From NCBI GenBank assembly GCA_946481605.1, contig CAMLPA010000288.1, positions 1 to 5,018 of the forward strand: DNA of 5,018 nt. The letters run 5' to 3'. Numbering within the stretch: position 1 is the first letter of the stretch; every line of letters starts with the position of its first letter. This stretch comes from an uncultured Flavihumibacter sp. Lineage in GTDB: Bacteria; Bacteroidota; Bacteroidia; Chitinophagales; Chitinophagaceae. Shown here in pieces: positions 1 through 5,018 of the stretch. The notes under the pieces were generated by a model. The model worked only from the letters and a program-made list of their open reading frames with translations. It was not told the origin of the DNA and did no database searches. Position numbers and translations under genes: made by a program.

Positions 1-409
1 CCCTATGCCCCTTCACCCAATCCGTGATATAACCACTGATCTCAGTCGTAGGCGTTCCCGGCGGGAAAAGCTTCCCCACGCCCATCGCGTAAAGTTCCTG
101 CATATCTGTCTCGGGAATGATACCGCCTCCGGTAAGCAGCACATCATCCATTCCTTTTTCTTTCATAATGGCAATGATGCGTGGGAAAACCGTCATGTGT
201 GCACCGCTGAGGATGCTGATGCCGATGGCGTCCACATCTTCCTGGAGGGCGGCGGTAACCACCATTTCGGGCGTTTGGCGGAGACCGGTATAGATCACTT
301 CCATACCTGCGTCGCGCAATGCGGTAGCGATCACTTTGGCGCCGCGGTCGTGGCCATCGAGGCCCACTTTGGCCACCAGCACCCGTACGGGGCGGTTCAG
401 TTGTTTCAT
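1..409 (-). CDS. Cobalamin (B12)-binding small subunit of a methylmalonyl-CoA/isobutyryl-CoA mutase type enzyme (partial, runs off left edge)
   Basis: The 136 visible residues form a stand-alone B12-binding domain. Seen: the cobalamin motif DGHDRG at residues 18-23 (DxHxxG; His20 would be the lower axial cobalt ligand), SxL at 65-67 (SIL), a glycine run LLTGGG at 92-96 and the later FPPGTP at 115-120. These are the three classic B12-fold signatures in order. Known: this domain either forms the C-terminus of methylmalonyl-CoA mutase or is a separate subunit of about 135 residues, as in archaeal-type mutases and isobutyryl-CoA mutase (IcmB). It carries adenosylcobalamin for radical carbon-skeleton rearrangement in the cytosol and needs a catalytic large subunit, which is not in this window. 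The start ATG overlaps the gltX stop (ATGA at 406-409), so translation is probably coupled to gltX. No stop codon is reached before position 1, but the length suggests only a few residues are missing. The family is secure; methylmalonyl versus isobutyryl substrate cannot be decided here. Confidence 0.9.
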   Translation of the reverse strand, partial: MKQLNRPVRVLVAKVGLDGHDRGAKVIATALRDAGMEVIYTGLRQTPEMVVTAALQEDVDAIGISILSGAHMTVFPRIIAIMKEKGMDDVLLTGGGIIPETDMQELYAMGVGKLFPPGTPTTEISGYITDWVKGHR

Positions 410-1950
410 GAAGCAATGGCGTTTTTGATAAGCAGCAGACTGCTTTCTATTCTGGCAATCGTTTGTTCCTTACCGATAGTGGCGGCTATATCGAATACGG
501 CAGGACCGAATTTTCCTCCTACCAGCATAATGCGGAAGGGGAGTTGTAGTTCGCCGGGTTTGATGGCGGAGGTGGCGGCCAGTTCTTTAAAACCGGCTTC
601 CAATGCGGCGGCATCCCAATCGGATGAACTGCGGAGAACCTCTATCCATTTTCCGAAGAAGCCCTGTTTTTCATCGGTCCATTTGGTAAGAATGGGGGAG
701 AAGTCTGGGGCGGCGGGCGCTTCAAAGAAGTAGAAACCGTTGTCCCATATTTCATTCACGAAAGCGCACCTTTCTTTTACCAGTGCGCATACCTTTTCAA
801 CATAAGCGACATCGGCGGAAATATTTCTCGCCTGGAGCACAGGTTGCAGGAGTGCCGCGAGCTCATCGTTACTTTTCTGTTGAATATACTGGTGGTTGAA
901 CCACTTGGCTTTTTCGAAATCGAATTTGGCGCCGCCTTTGTGCACGCGACCAATATCGAATTTTTCAACCAGCTCGTTCAGAGAGAATATTTCCTGGCCG
1001 GAGCCATCGTTCCAGCCGATCATGGCCAGCATATTCACGAAAGCTTCTGGAAGAAACCCTCTTTCCCGGAAGCCTTCGGTAAGGTCTCCTGTTTTGGGAT
1101 CGGACCAGTTCATGGCGTACACGGGGAACCCGAGCCTGTCGCCGTCCCTTTTACTCAGTTTCCCGTTGCCGTCGGGTTTCAGGATCAGCGGAAGGTGCGC
1201 CCACTGGGGCATATCATCTTTCCAGCCCAGATATTCCCACAACAGCAGGTGCACGGGGGCGGAGGGCAGCCATTCTTCCCCACGGAAGGCGTGGGATATC
1301 TTCATCAGGTAATCATCCACTACCACGGCGAGGTGGTAGGTGGGCATACCATCGGCTTTCAGCAGGACCTTATCATCAACTGTGTTGCTGGAAAAACTAA
1401 CTTCTCCCCGGATCATATCGGTGAATGAAATAGAGGTATCCTCCGGCATTTTGATGCGGATCACATGAGGAACACCTTCGGCGAGTAACTTTTCTGTTTC
1501 CTCTGCGCCCAGGGAGATGGAGTTCCGCATTTTCATCCGAACTGCATGACCATACTGGGGCGAAGGGTTTTCGGGTGATTTAAAATCTTCCCGCATTTTC
1601 TCCAGTTCCTGCGGCGTATCGAAAGCATAATAGGCATTGCCCTGAGCCACCAGTTGTTCGGCGTACTGGCGGTACATGGGTTTGCGTTCACTTTGTCTGT
1701 ATGGCCCGTAATCGCCGCCCTTCTGCGGACTTTCATCAGGTGCAAGGCCGCACCATTCCAGGCAGTTCACAATATATTCTTCCGCGCCGGGTACGTACCG
1801 GGTTTGGTCGGTATCTTCAATTCTTAAAACAAAAGTTCCGTTATGGTGCTTTGCGAACAGGTAATTGAACAACACGGTTCTTACGCCGCCCAGGTGCAGA
1901 CCTCCGGTGGGGCTGGGCGCGAACCTTACTCTTACGGGTTTTTGATTCAT
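406..1950 (-). CDS. gltX: Glutamyl-tRNA synthetase (GluRS)
   Basis: This 514-residue cytosolic class I aminoacyl-tRNA synthetase attaches glutamate to tRNA-Glu using ATP. Seen: the N-terminal Rossmann fold with [12 protein letters not shown] at residues 11-22, where HLGG (19-22) is the HIGH-type ATP motif; LRIEDTD at 42-48; the GluRS-typical [22 protein letters not shown] at about 209-230; and KLSKR at 264-268 as the KMSKS loop. The remainder, from about residue 330, is the helical anticodon-binding region. The length is normal for Bacteroidetes GltX (about 500). Where the E. coli enzyme has a zinc site with CxC, this one reads [13 protein letters not shown] near 106-118 without cysteines, which I recall as typical of the phylum rather than a defect. 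The ATG at 1950 is chosen because the protein begins just before the conserved [11 protein letters not shown] and a -7 promoter box lies 4 bp upstream. The stop TGA overlaps the ATG of the next, B12-binding gene, so the two are probably one transcript. Confidence 0.98.
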   Translation of the reverse strand: MNQKPVRVRFAPSPTGGLHLGGVRTVLFNYLFAKHHNGTFVLRIEDTDQTRYVPGAEEYIVNCLEWCGLAPDESPQKGGDYGPYRQSERKPMYRQYAEQLVAQGNAYYAFDTPQELEKMREDFKSPENPSPQYGHAVRMKMRNSISLGAEETEKLLAEGVPHVIRIKMPEDTSISFTDMIRGEVSFSSNTVDDKVLLKADGMPTYHLAVVVDDYLMKISHAFRGEEWLPSAPVHLLLWEYLGWKDDMPQWAHLPLILKPDGNGKLSKRDGDRLGFPVYAMNWSDPKTGDLTEGFRERGFLPEAFVNMLAMIGWNDGSGQEIFSLNELVEKFDIGRVHKGGAKFDFEKAKWFNHQYIQQKSNDELAALLQPVLQARNISADVAYVEKVCALVKERCAFVNEIWDNGFYFFEAPAAPDFSPILTKWTDEKQGFFGKWIEVLRSSSDWDAAALEAGFKELAATSAIKPGELQLPFRIMLVGGKFGPAVFDIAATIGKEQTIARIESSLLLIKNAIAS

Positions 1951-1971
1951 GGGGCAAAGATATTAGTTTTG
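1941..1971 (+). promoter_or_regulatory. Bacteroidetes-type promoter for the rightward membrane-protein/deacetylase operon
   Basis: TTTG at 1941-1944 is followed by exactly 19 bases and then TAGTTTTG at 1964-1971. This matches the known primary-sigma consensus TTTG-N19-21-TAnnTTTG in every specified position. The -33 box lies inside the first codons of gltX on the opposite strand. Transcription would start near 1975, leaving about a 50-base leader to the ATG at 2025 (about 17 to the alternative ATG at 1992). The -7 box sits back-to-back with the gltX -7 box, separated by one base. Confidence 0.6.
1955..1962 (-). promoter_or_regulatory. Bacteroidetes -7 promoter box for gltX
   Basis: On the minus strand the sequence reads TATCTTTG, an exact match to the Bacteroidetes -7 consensus TAnnTTTG. 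Only four C residues separate it from the gltX ATG. If the start site falls at the usual few bases after the box, transcription begins at or next to the start codon, giving a leaderless or nearly leaderless mRNA. No TTTG is present at the expected -33 distance, so the promoter assignment rests on the -7 box and its position. Confidence 0.55.
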
Positions 1972-2024
1972 ACCTGATTGCCCTTTCCGGCATGTTTTTT
2001 TGGGTACAACATAAAAACAACGGG

Positions 2025-2243
2025 ATGAAGAATAGTGAACCGGCTACATTACGGGAGGAAATGGAGCAACTGGTAAAAGAACGGTTCCGGTCGCTCAAAA
2101 CCTGGTTCATGCCGAAGCCCGGGGAAGGAAAGTTGGTGCAGGTGGGAAAATTCTTCCTTAAATTGCCCCTGTTAATATTGGTGATCATACTTTCACCAGT
2201 TGCTGCTGTTATACTGTTCATCGTTTTTATCGCCACATTTTAA
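2025..2243 (+). CDS. Small membrane-anchored protein of unknown function
   Basis: I do not recognise this 72-residue protein. Seen: a charged, probably cytosolic N-terminal part (residues 1-46, with an amphipathic-looking, Glu/Lys/Arg-rich stretch at about 8-25 and the segment MPKPGEGKL at 29-37), followed by one long hydrophobic segment at about 47-72 reaching the C-terminus (LPLLILVIILSPVAAVILFIVFIATF region, with an SP pair in its middle). It therefore looks C-terminally membrane-anchored or hairpin-inserted. I choose the ATG at 2025 because it follows the A-rich stretch AAAAACAACGGG, typical of Bacteroidetes starts. An in-frame ATG at 1992 would add 11 residues but follows a pyrimidine/GC-rich sequence. 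The stop TAA shares its last base with the next gene's ATG (TAATG), suggesting coupled translation. It is the first gene of the unit with the four-helix protein and the deacetylase, so an envelope role is plausible but unproven. Confidence 0.75.
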   Translation: MKNSEPATLREEMEQLVKERFRSLKTWFMPKPGEGKLVQVGKFFLKLPLLILVIILSPVAAVILFIVFIATF

Positions 2244-2623
2244 TGAAACGGATCACTTCATTTTTTACGCCGTTGACCATTGTTTGCCTGTTGCTGTTTG
2301 CACTGCACCAATTGATGGTAAGCGTGTGGCATATCCATATTGAATGGCTCGATAACTGGTTGGATCCCCTGGTTTTTATGCCCGTTTTTTTACGGGGTCT
2401 TGCTGTGGAAGGATGGGTATGGGGCGATAGAAAAACACTGGGTGCCACCGATGTTTTTTCCGCGGTGATCTATATCAGTTTATTGATAGAAGGATTATTC
2501 CCATTGATGAGTCCCCGTTTCACAGCGGATTGGATAGATGTATTGTGTTACCTGTTGGGCGGATTAGCTTATTTGTGGGCGCATGGCGGATCGGAAAATG
2601 ATATTAATGACCATACAGCATAG
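2243..2623 (+). CDS. Small polytopic integral membrane protein of unknown function (four predicted helices)
   Basis: This 126-residue protein has hydrophobic segments at about residues 7-28, 38-56, 71-89 and 97-113, consistent with four membrane helices and a short polar tail (SENDINDHTA) at the C-terminus. Polar or helix-breaking residues inside or beside the helices are D37, D41, P47, E83, P87, P91, D96, D99, Y103 and G106-G107. This spacing recalls small Bacteroidetes membrane proteins, some labelled 'magnesium citrate secondary transporter' in databases, and loosely VanZ-like proteins. That resemblance is from memory and does not establish transport. The ATG overlaps the upstream stop by one base (TAATG) and the downstream deacetylase begins 3 bases after its stop, so it belongs to a tight operon. 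Possible roles include a membrane partner of, or substrate supplier to, the deacetylase, but the sequence shows none of this directly. Confidence 0.85.
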   Translation: MKRITSFFTPLTIVCLLLFALHQLMVSVWHIHIEWLDNWLDPLVFMPVFLRGLAVEGWVWGDRKTLGATDVFSAVIYISLLIEGLFPLMSPRFTADWIDVLCYLLGGLAYLWAHGGSENDINDHTA

Positions 2624-2626
2624 AAG

Positions 2627-3250
2627 ATGTCTTACCTCGTAAAAACCCCGTGGTTACTGAAAAAATTATATCCTTCGTGCACCTGGGAAATTCCTTCGGA
2701 GGAGAAAGTGTTATACCTCACGTTTGATGATGGTCCGCACCCGGAGGCCACCACATTTGTATTGGATGAACTGGCGAAATACGATGCGAAGGGAACCTTC
2801 TTTTGTATTGGAAAAAATGTAGTAGAAAATAACGGATTGTACGAACGTATTTTAACGGAGGGGCATAGGGTAGGGAACCACACCTGGAAGCATTTGAACG
2901 GCTGGAAAACGGATGATGCCACCTACATCAACGATGTGTTGGAAGCGGGAAAATACATTGATTCCACATTATTTCGTCCGCCTTATGGACGGATTTCCAG
3001 GTTTCAGTTGAAGCAGTTAAAAGAGAAGTTAGGATACGATATCATCATGTGGACCGCACTGAGCGGAGACTTCGATCTGAAGCTCACCCCGGAGCGTTGT
3101 GCACAAAATATTATCCTTCATGCGGGTTCTGGCTCAATTATTGTATTTCACGACAGCATCAAAGCGTTCCCAAGACTTCGGGTCGCACTTCCACAAACCT
3201 TATCACATTTTTCGGCGTTGGGGTACCGGTTTTCGGTTATACCATACTGA
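2627..3250 (+). CDS. Polysaccharide deacetylase family protein (CE4/NodB domain)
   Basis: This 207-residue protein is essentially a bare NodB-homology domain. Known: CE4 enzymes use a divalent metal to remove N- or O-acetyl groups from glycans such as chitin oligomers, peptidoglycan GlcNAc or xylan. Seen, in order: motif 1 TFDDGPHPE (residues 32-40; D34 catalytic base, D35 metal), motif 2 NHTWKH (84-89; H85 and H89 metal ligands), motif 3 RPPYG (117-121), motif 4 MWTALSGDFD (131-140) and motif 5 VFHDS (163-167; H165 catalytic acid). All key residues are intact, so it should be active. There is no signal peptide or lipobox: the N-terminus MSYLVKTPWLLKKLYP is only mildly hydrophobic, so the site of action is uncertain. 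The start lies 3 bases after the stop of the four-helix membrane protein; a weak purine stretch AGAAG precedes the ATG. It is the last gene of the unit and ends about 30 bp before a terminator. The physiological substrate cannot be told from sequence. Confidence 0.95.
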   Translation: MSYLVKTPWLLKKLYPSCTWEIPSEEKVLYLTFDDGPHPEATTFVLDELAKYDAKGTFFCIGKNVVENNGLYERILTEGHRVGNHTWKHLNGWKTDDATYINDVLEAGKYIDSTLFRPPYGRISRFQLKQLKEKLGYDIIMWTALSGDFDLKLTPERCAQNIILHAGSGSIIVFHDSIKAFPRLRVALPQTLSHFSALGYRFSVIPY

Positions 3251-3281
3251 CAGATTGACTACTTGGGGCTATAAAAAGTTT

Positions 3282-3311
3282 GGGCCGGGGTAGAAACCCT
3301 GGCCCGTTTTT
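3282..3311 (+). terminator. Strong rho-independent terminator, probably bidirectional
   Basis: The arms GGGCCGGGGT (3282-3291) and ACCCTGGCCC (3296-3305) form a 10-bp stem with one G·U wobble and a 4-base AGAA loop, followed by GTTTTT (3306-3311). It sits 31 bp after the deacetylase stop. Read leftward, the same hairpin is followed by AAACTTTTTAT, a slightly offset T-tract, so it may also stop transcription of the convergent lipoprotein gene, whose stop is at 3358. Confidence 0.9.
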
Positions 3312-3357
3312 AATCCGTACCCTATGAAAACTTTGACTAAGGTATAACAATTTATTT

Positions 3358-4224
3358 TTATCTCAAAGTAATTGTTACGGAGATGCCATTTATGGTAATC
3401 GTGGCTTTATTATCGCAGGTTCCGTCTCCAAAATCGATGGTATTTTCCCGGCCGTTCCGGCTGATACCCACAGTTCCCGATTGAATGTATCCGCAGCTAT
3501 TCGCCTTTACTAACGGGTTAATCACCCTTTTCGACCAGGTGTATTCATTCCCTGACAAAGTTACCGTTCCGTTCGATTCTCCCGTAAGACTGTACACATC
3601 ATCGCCGGGTACATACAGTGTGGTGTTTCCGCCAATCTGTTTCAGCGTTTTGGTACTTTGCCATGCGGCGGCTTCCCCGTTTTCTTTCGTAACAACGGCG
3701 TTTTCGATCTTCAGCCCGAACTTCAGCGTATCATTGATACTGCCCAGTTGCTTGATCGTGTGGGTGCCTGCCAGTTGAACACCATTTACCGAAAAGCCTT
3801 CAAAAGTAGTAACGGCAGTGGCATCTTTCACCGTGAGACGGTTGGAATAAGTCGTGATAATCTTACCTTTTCTGAGCACGCCATTCCTTCCGGTGCAGCC
3901 GGCTCCAAAATCGACCACAATTTTCAGGGGAAAAGTTCTAGGCGCATCTAAGCTGGTGACGGTGATCGTATAACAATGCCAGGGTTCATTCACCCTTCCG
4001 AAGGCGCCTGTGCCAACCATGCCTACCTCGTCATTCACGCCCAAAACATTATTGAAAACATCATCAAAAGCGGCTTCTGCCGTAACGTCGGTTTCCGCGG
4101 AAAGTACGGTGGCTTCTTTTTCTTCCAGAATTTTAGCGATGGGGTTTTTATCGCAGGAAATAAACAATAAACTGAAGGTTGCCGCGGCAAGAACGCCGCG
4201 TAGTGGTAAGCGTACTGTTTTCAT
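3358..4224 (-). CDS. Putative outer-envelope lipoprotein of unknown function
   Basis: This 288-residue protein begins with a lipoprotein signal peptide: a K/R-containing n-region, a hydrophobic stretch at about 10-22 and the lipobox FISC, with Cys24 as the lipidated residue. The mature start CDKNPIAK has no acidic run of the kind used as a surface-export signal in Bacteroidetes, so the side of the membrane is open. The rest is rich in short alternating hydrophobic/polar segments with many T, V, G and N, suggesting an all-beta fold. Two related blocks are visible: C84...DFGAGC110 and C244...DFGDGTC270, each pair of cysteines 26 residues apart, which could form disulfides. The C-terminus ends in DNKATITINGISVTITLR. 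I recall this DFG-x-G-C ... NGxxRKGKI pattern from uncharacterised lipoproteins in Chitinophagaceae and relatives; no function is known to me. It appears monocistronic, convergent with the deacetylase unit and divergent from the TatD-family gene. I found no convincing -33/-7 pair upstream. Confidence 0.88.
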   Translation of the reverse strand: MKTVRLPLRGVLAAATFSLLFISCDKNPIAKILEEKEATVLSAETDVTAEAAFDDVFNNVLGVNDEVGMVGTGAFGRVNEPWHCYTITVTSLDAPRTFPLKIVVDFGAGCTGRNGVLRKGKIITTYSNRLTVKDATAVTTFEGFSVNGVQLAGTHTIKQLGSINDTLKFGLKIENAVVTKENGEAAAWQSTKTLKQIGGNTTLYVPGDDVYSLTGESNGTVTLSGNEYTWSKRVINPLVKANSCGYIQSGTVGISRNGRENTIDFGDGTCDNKATITINGISVTITLR

Positions 4225-4287
4225 AAAGTGGTTTTAAGGTGAAAATGCGTTCTATAACGTTCTTCGGAAGCCTAATCTTATGTAAGG

Positions 4288-4318
4288 TTTAATTATTCGT
4301 GGAAATTTTCCACCTTTG
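4288..4318 (+). promoter_or_regulatory. Probable Bacteroidetes-type promoter for the TatD-family gene
   Basis: TTTA at 4288-4291 (one mismatch to the -33 TTTG), then exactly 19 bases, then CACCTTTG at 4311-4318 (one mismatch to TAnnTTTG). Transcription would start near 4322, giving a leader of about 15 bases that contains the ribosome binding site. The spacer holds an inverted repeat that reaches into the -7 box. Confidence 0.5.
4299..4313. repeat. Perfect 7-bp inverted repeat within the TatD-family promoter, candidate operator
   Basis: GTGGAAA-T-TTTCCAC is a perfect 7-bp inverted repeat around a single base. It occupies the second half of the spacer and the first bases of the -7 box, a position where a bound dimeric repressor would block polymerase. 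One base further on, TTTGCGCAAA (4315-4324) is a second perfect palindrome covering the rest of the -7 box and the expected start site. Operator function is inference; no regulator is encoded in the window. Confidence 0.35.
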
Positions 4319-4326
4319 CGCAAAAC

Positions 4327-4334
4327 AGGGGGAG
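4327..4334 (+). promoter_or_regulatory. Shine-Dalgarno-like ribosome binding site of the TatD-family gene
   Basis: AGGGGGAG lies two bases before the ATG at 4337. It is the only clear purine-rich SD-like sequence before any gene in this window, and its spacing is shorter than the usual 5-8 bases. It supports 4337 as the start. Confidence 0.45.
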
Positions 4335-4336
4335 TT

Positions 4337-5018
4337 ATGGAATTGGTGGATACCCATTGCCATTTATACGGAGAAGAATTTTCAGCGGACATAGATCTGG
4401 TGATTGAAAGAGCGAAAGCTGCGGGTGTAAAACGGTTTTATCTGCCGGGCATCGACAGTACGGCTATTCCTTCCATGCTTGAACTGGAAGCGATGTTTCC
4501 GGGTGAATGCATCGCCATGATGGGCCTGCATCCCTGCTATGTAAAGGAAAACTACCTGGAGGAGCTTGCGATAGTTCAGCATTGGTTACAACAAAGAAAA
4601 TTTGCCGCGGTAGGCGAAATTGGGTTAGATTTTTATTGGGACAGAACCTTCGAGGTGCAGCAATATGAAGCATTCCGCACCCAGATTGGATGGGCGAAGG
4701 AGCATTCCCTTCCTATCGTGATCCATTCCCGCAACTCCACGCAAGAATGCATCAACATTGTAAAAGAGTTCCAGGATGGCGGGTTGAAAGGTGTTTTTCA
4801 TTGCTTTTCCGGAAGTGCAGAATTGGCGAGGCAGATTGTACAACAGGGATTTTTACTGGGCATTGGCGGCGTGCTTACCTATAAAAATGCTGGTCTGCCG
4901 GAAGTGCTAAAAGATATTCCGCTGGAGCACATCGTACTGGAAACGGATGCGCCATACCTTACCCCGGTACCTTTCCGTGGAAAAAGAAATGAAAGTAGTT
5001 ACCTTACACATATTATTG
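4337..5018 (+). CDS. TatD-family metal-dependent hydrolase/DNase (partial, runs off right edge)
   Basis: The 227 visible residues fold as a TatD-type TIM-barrel of the amidohydrolase superfamily. Known: family members are cytosolic metal-dependent nucleases (3'-5' exonuclease/AP activity reported for TatD), linked to DNA repair or degradation. Seen: the N-terminal metal motif DTHCHL (residues 5-10; H7 and H9), GLHP at 63-66, GEIGLDFYW at 93-101 with metal ligand E94, VIHSR at 128-132 with H130, FHCFSG at 154-159 with H155, ETDAPYLTP at 202-210 with D204, and the family-typical FRGKRNESSY at 213-222. All expected metal ligands are present. The usual length is about 255-265, so roughly 30 C-terminal residues lie beyond the window. 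The ATG at 4337 places DTHCHL right at the N-terminus, as in the family, and follows AGGGGGAG. It is divergent from the lipoprotein gene. TatD, YcfH and YjjV subtypes cannot be separated with confidence here, so no symbol is given. Confidence 0.95.
   Translation, partial: MELVDTHCHLYGEEFSADIDLVIERAKAAGVKRFYLPGIDSTAIPSMLELEAMFPGECIAMMGLHPCYVKENYLEELAIVQHWLQQRKFAAVGEIGLDFYWDRTFEVQQYEAFRTQIGWAKEHSLPIVIHSRNSTQECINIVKEFQDGGLKGVFHCFSGSAELARQIVQQGFLLGIGGVLTYKNAGLPEVLKDIPLEHIVLETDAPYLTPVPFRGKRNESSYLTHII

Noticed and set aside
5..733. Long open frame of 242 codons on the plus strand across the gltX end and the B12-binding gene
   Set aside because: It is antisense to two clear conserved genes, its translation is His/Ser-rich without any motif, and it has no promoter or start signal.
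844..1428. Open frame of 194 codons on the plus strand inside gltX
   Set aside because: Antisense shadow of the conserved catalytic core of gltX; no recognisable domain.
406..1950. Missing zinc-binding cysteines in GltX as a possible defect
   Set aside because: All catalytic motifs are intact and, as I recall, the same AFDTP-type replacement is usual in Bacteroidetes GltX.
1992..2024. Upstream in-frame ATG adding 11 residues to the small membrane protein
   Set aside because: It is preceded by CCCTTTCCGGC rather than an A-rich or SD-like sequence; the added residues look unlike a conserved N-terminus. It remains possible because the predicted transcript would include it.
1841..2236. Minus-strand open frame of 131 codons spanning the gltX start and the small membrane protein
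   Set aside because: It overlaps gltX in another frame and crosses both promoter boxes; no family resemblance.
3324..3347. Seven-residue open frame (MKTLTKV) just after the terminator
   Set aside because: Too short, has no ribosome binding site, and lies downstream of a strong terminator with no promoter in between.
4248..4262. CGTTC-TATAA-CGTTC direct repeat upstream of the lipoprotein gene, with a TATA-like core
   Set aside because: Only 5-bp arms, and on the minus strand the core gives TATAGAAC, a poor -7 box without a -33 partner; chance is sufficient.

Overview
The window looks like chromosomal DNA from a member of the Bacteroidota, probably near Chitinophagaceae. The signs are: Bacteroidetes-type promoter boxes (TTTG, 19 bp, TAnnTTTG); almost no Shine-Dalgarno sequences apart from one; a glutamyl-tRNA synthetase of the Bacteroidetes subtype (no zinc cysteines, with [14 protein letters not shown]); and a lipoprotein of a type I associate with this phylum. 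The family-level placement is inference from these features, not from a search.

Layout. Positions 1-1950 are a leftward unit: gltX (glutamyl-tRNA synthetase), then, sharing the four bases ATGA with its end, a stand-alone cobalamin-binding small subunit of a methylmalonyl-CoA or isobutyryl-CoA mutase type enzyme, cut by the left edge. Positions 1941-1971 hold a compact divergent promoter region. Positions 2025-3250 are a tightly packed rightward unit: a 72-residue membrane-anchored protein, a four-helix membrane protein and a CE4/NodB polysaccharide deacetylase. A strong, probably bidirectional terminator at 3282-3311 separates this unit from a convergent lipoprotein gene (3358-4224, leftward). 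A 112-bp divergent intergenic region carries a promoter and two abutting palindromes. A TatD-family metal-dependent hydrolase/DNase starts at 4337 and is cut by the right edge.

How the genes fit together. gltX charges tRNA-Glu, and its coupling to a B12-dependent mutase subunit has no obvious metabolic logic. The rightward unit looks like a small envelope-related operon: two membrane proteins and a carbohydrate de-N-acetylase, all packed with overlaps or a 3-base gap. The lipoprotein is envelope-located and of unknown role. No intergenic stretch exceeds 300 bp. I see no RNA genes, CRISPR arrays, insertion sequences or phage genes. I do not see a clear new defence or mobile system; the most unusual signals are the back-to-back promoter boxes, the internally symmetric lipoprotein, and the unknown membrane proteins beside the deacetylase.
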